Positions 62,220-64,000 of a stretch of 64,000 nucleotides of DNA are shown one piece after another (the stretch's first letter is position 1; each line of letters starts with the position of its first letter). The stretch spans positions 1,178,001-1,242,000 of the forward strand of contig JAKOON010000002.1 of NCBI GenBank assembly GCA_022577435.1, read 5' to 3'. Under the pieces are notes generated by a model. It saw only the letters and a program-made list of their open reading frames with translations. It was not told the origin of the DNA and did no database searches. The position numbers were made by a program, and so were the translations under genes. The DNA comes from Embiotoca jacksoni. Its lineage: Eukaryota > Chordata > Actinopteri > Embiotocidae.

Positions 62220-64000
62220 TCCTTCAGAGTTGGAGAAGCGAAATGAACATATACACGTTCGAACATGGATTACCAGACAAAAACAAGGTTATCATGGCGA
62301 CTAGAAAGAAGAAAAGGAAGGCTAGTTTAGCTTTTTTTTAAGATAAACTAACAATTATTCAATAGTTGATAACAAAATATTTTTTTTGTTCAAAGTCTTG
62401 CTTTCATCGAGTGTTTTCAAATCAGTGTTATATTAAATGACACTGTGCTTTCTGGAACAAACAGAAAGTCTCCACTTCATAATCTTTATCGGCATATCCC
62501 TCTAATTTTAATAAAGGGAGGTAAAACACTTAAATTCAAGCTGCAAACTTGACAAAAACAAGCTCAATGTTAAAAACAGTAATTAAAGATTGACAGAAGT
62601 AGATCGGTTCCGTCAGTATAAAAACTTTAATTTTCTTTTTCTATTACAACAAGTCCTGACTTTGGAGTCCTTAAGCCACTTCAGCACTGAACGTCACTTA
62701 ACTGGTTTAAGAAAAGCACGCTCTAATTACACGTTCTGTCAGTCCTGTCTCCCGTACGCTGTCACTGTACTCAATCAGACCTCCTCCAACACCCACAGTC
62801 ACTGCTCTCTAACTCACATGCACACAAGGAACTGACTGGGAACCTGTGGGGTCCTTTTTATTTACCCATCAACCACCTGTCACTACATTCCTATACTAAA
62901 ATGTGAGATGAGCTTCTTGAAAGCAGCGTTCTCAAGCCTGTTTTAGCTAGCTGTTTTAGTTTTGTAGAAAATTTAATTAACACCACGTCCAGCAGAAGCA
63001 GTTAAATGCTTTTAGGAAGGAAGCTTTGAGAAATCACCGGTATGCTACATGTAGGTCCCCAGCACTAAAGACTAAAGAGTCTGATAATTCCCTTAATAAT
63101 TGGTGGAGCCAAAACAGAGCTAATAGAAAAGCTAATATTGGAATACAAATCCAGGTTAATGTTGCGTCATTCCTGCTGGGTGTGTAATCACAACCCGGTA
63201 GGATACCAAAGTGTTCATTACACCCACCAGTCCACTACAGGATACTGTGACAGTGTCTCACCTCTGTGTAAGGTGCCTTAGGTTTTGTCACCAAACTACA
63301 AGGTTAAGTTTAGGAGAAAAAAAAAACTACTTGGTGAGGGTTAGTGTTAAATCCTTATTGACCTCCTTTGACCCTGGTCATACGTGTGTGTACTTTTCAC
63401 GCCAAGGTGAGGCAAAGCGTTGCACGGACACGGTCTCTTCTACAGTGTTATGTATTACATATTTTGGTGTGCCATAACAAGGCATAAAAGCATTAAAAAA
63501 AATTGTAGGGCAACATGAGGGCAGCGTATCTCTTTTACTACCATGCAGAGGGCAAACCCTGACTCAGTTTTAAATCTGAATGTATCCCTCTTTTATGTGA
63601 AAGTTATCAATGCATATCATAGTCAAATCTAGCCATGTGAATCAGAATACAATGCCATTGATATAAAGTTTGACATCTATTTGATTTAACAATATACACA
63701 TGTCGCTATCCTATCAGTGACAGATACAGCACAGTGATTCAGTCTATAGCCAGTGCACAGAAGCTCTCCTGCTCCAATCAGGTAGGTCTTTCCTTGGAAA
63801 AGAAAAGAGAAGAGAAGAAAAGAGAAGAACAAATATTGTCCAATGGCATGGGAATAACAGTCTAGAGAAAGAGGGACACTTTTCAGCAGTAAAGTCAAAG
63901 GGAAATAAATTACAATACCACATTCACTATTATGACTGACAAGTGATTCCTGACAAGTCTAGTGCAGAAACACCACAGTAATGAGCCACCACGGGGGTTT
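60238..64000 (-). other. Plexin intron upstream of the PSI 2 exon (partial)
   Basis: About 3.8 kb of intron. I searched the minus strand for the end of the preceding plexin segment (PSI 1 to PSI 2 linker) and did not find it, so the upstream exon lies beyond 64000. Content is AT-rich unique-looking DNA with homopolymer runs: A-run near 61887-61904 and a long T-run near 62189-62218. A stretch at about 63290-63480 with GGTTAAGTTTAGG resembles the GGTTAG-type repeat at 31.3 kb. A short purine-rich AAGAG run lies near 63798-63830. Confidence 0.6.

Noticed and set aside
60238..64000. Search for the plexin exon encoding the PSI 1 to PSI 2 linker
   Set aside because: No minus-strand segment here matches the expected plexin sequence with splice sites; the ORF at 63686-63898 with GKTYLIGAGELLC has no plexin similarity.

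Overview
This window is vertebrate nuclear DNA, most likely from a ray-finned fish (teleost, probably percomorph-like). It has short coding exons with GT-AG splice sites separated by AT-rich introns. The introns hold very many long (CA)n/(TG)n microsatellites and several dispersed repeat types that look like those common in teleost genomes. There are no prokaryotic features: no operons, no long intact ORFs, no CRISPR, no rRNA.

The only protein-coding gene I can support is an A-type plexin on the minus strand, best matched to plexin-A1 (plxna1; a or b paralogue not resolved). Nine consecutive internal exons are present, running from high to low coordinates: 60237-60123 (PSI 2), 42716-42516 and 30515-30419 (inter-PSI IPT-like domain), 24850-24627 (PSI 3), 15473-15322 and 14376-14256 (next IPT domain), 13700-13564 and 10912-10745 (next IPT domain), and 2167-2074 (start of the following IPT domain). 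Every junction keeps the reading frame, giving about 437 residues of the extracellular stalk. The Sema domain and first PSI lie beyond 64000. The rest of the IPT domains, the membrane segment and the cytoplasmic GAP domain lie below position 1. Plexins are semaphorin receptors in axon guidance; this stretch is the spacer between the ligand-binding head and the membrane.

Introns make up about 98% of the window. From low to high coordinates they hold: a broken mariner-type transposase (1-590); a MITE with clear terminal inverted repeats (2455-3002); decayed ~109-bp modules (17.4-19.4 kb); a local duplication with CA arrays (21.6-21.9 and 24.1-24.5 kb); a CpG-rich homeobox-motif block next to a 27-G run (26.8-27.1 kb); repeats with internal tandem units (31.3-31.6 and 33.2-33.9 kb); a GAGGA pentamer satellite in a long polypurine block (35 kb); several MITE-like copies (36-40 kb); facing CA/TG arrays (38.4-38.7 kb); two copies of one repeat in opposite orientation (50.8 and 55.2 kb); and a GAAA satellite (56.6 kb).

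I found no credible new multi-gene system. The items most worth a second look are the CA tracts just downstream of plexin 5' splice sites, the lengthened PSI 3 loop, the local duplication beside the PSI 3 exon, a hairpin arm that differs between two copies of one repeat, and CpG-rich intronic blocks that may be enhancers. Family and copy assignments were made by eye and from memory of related proteins, without database searches.
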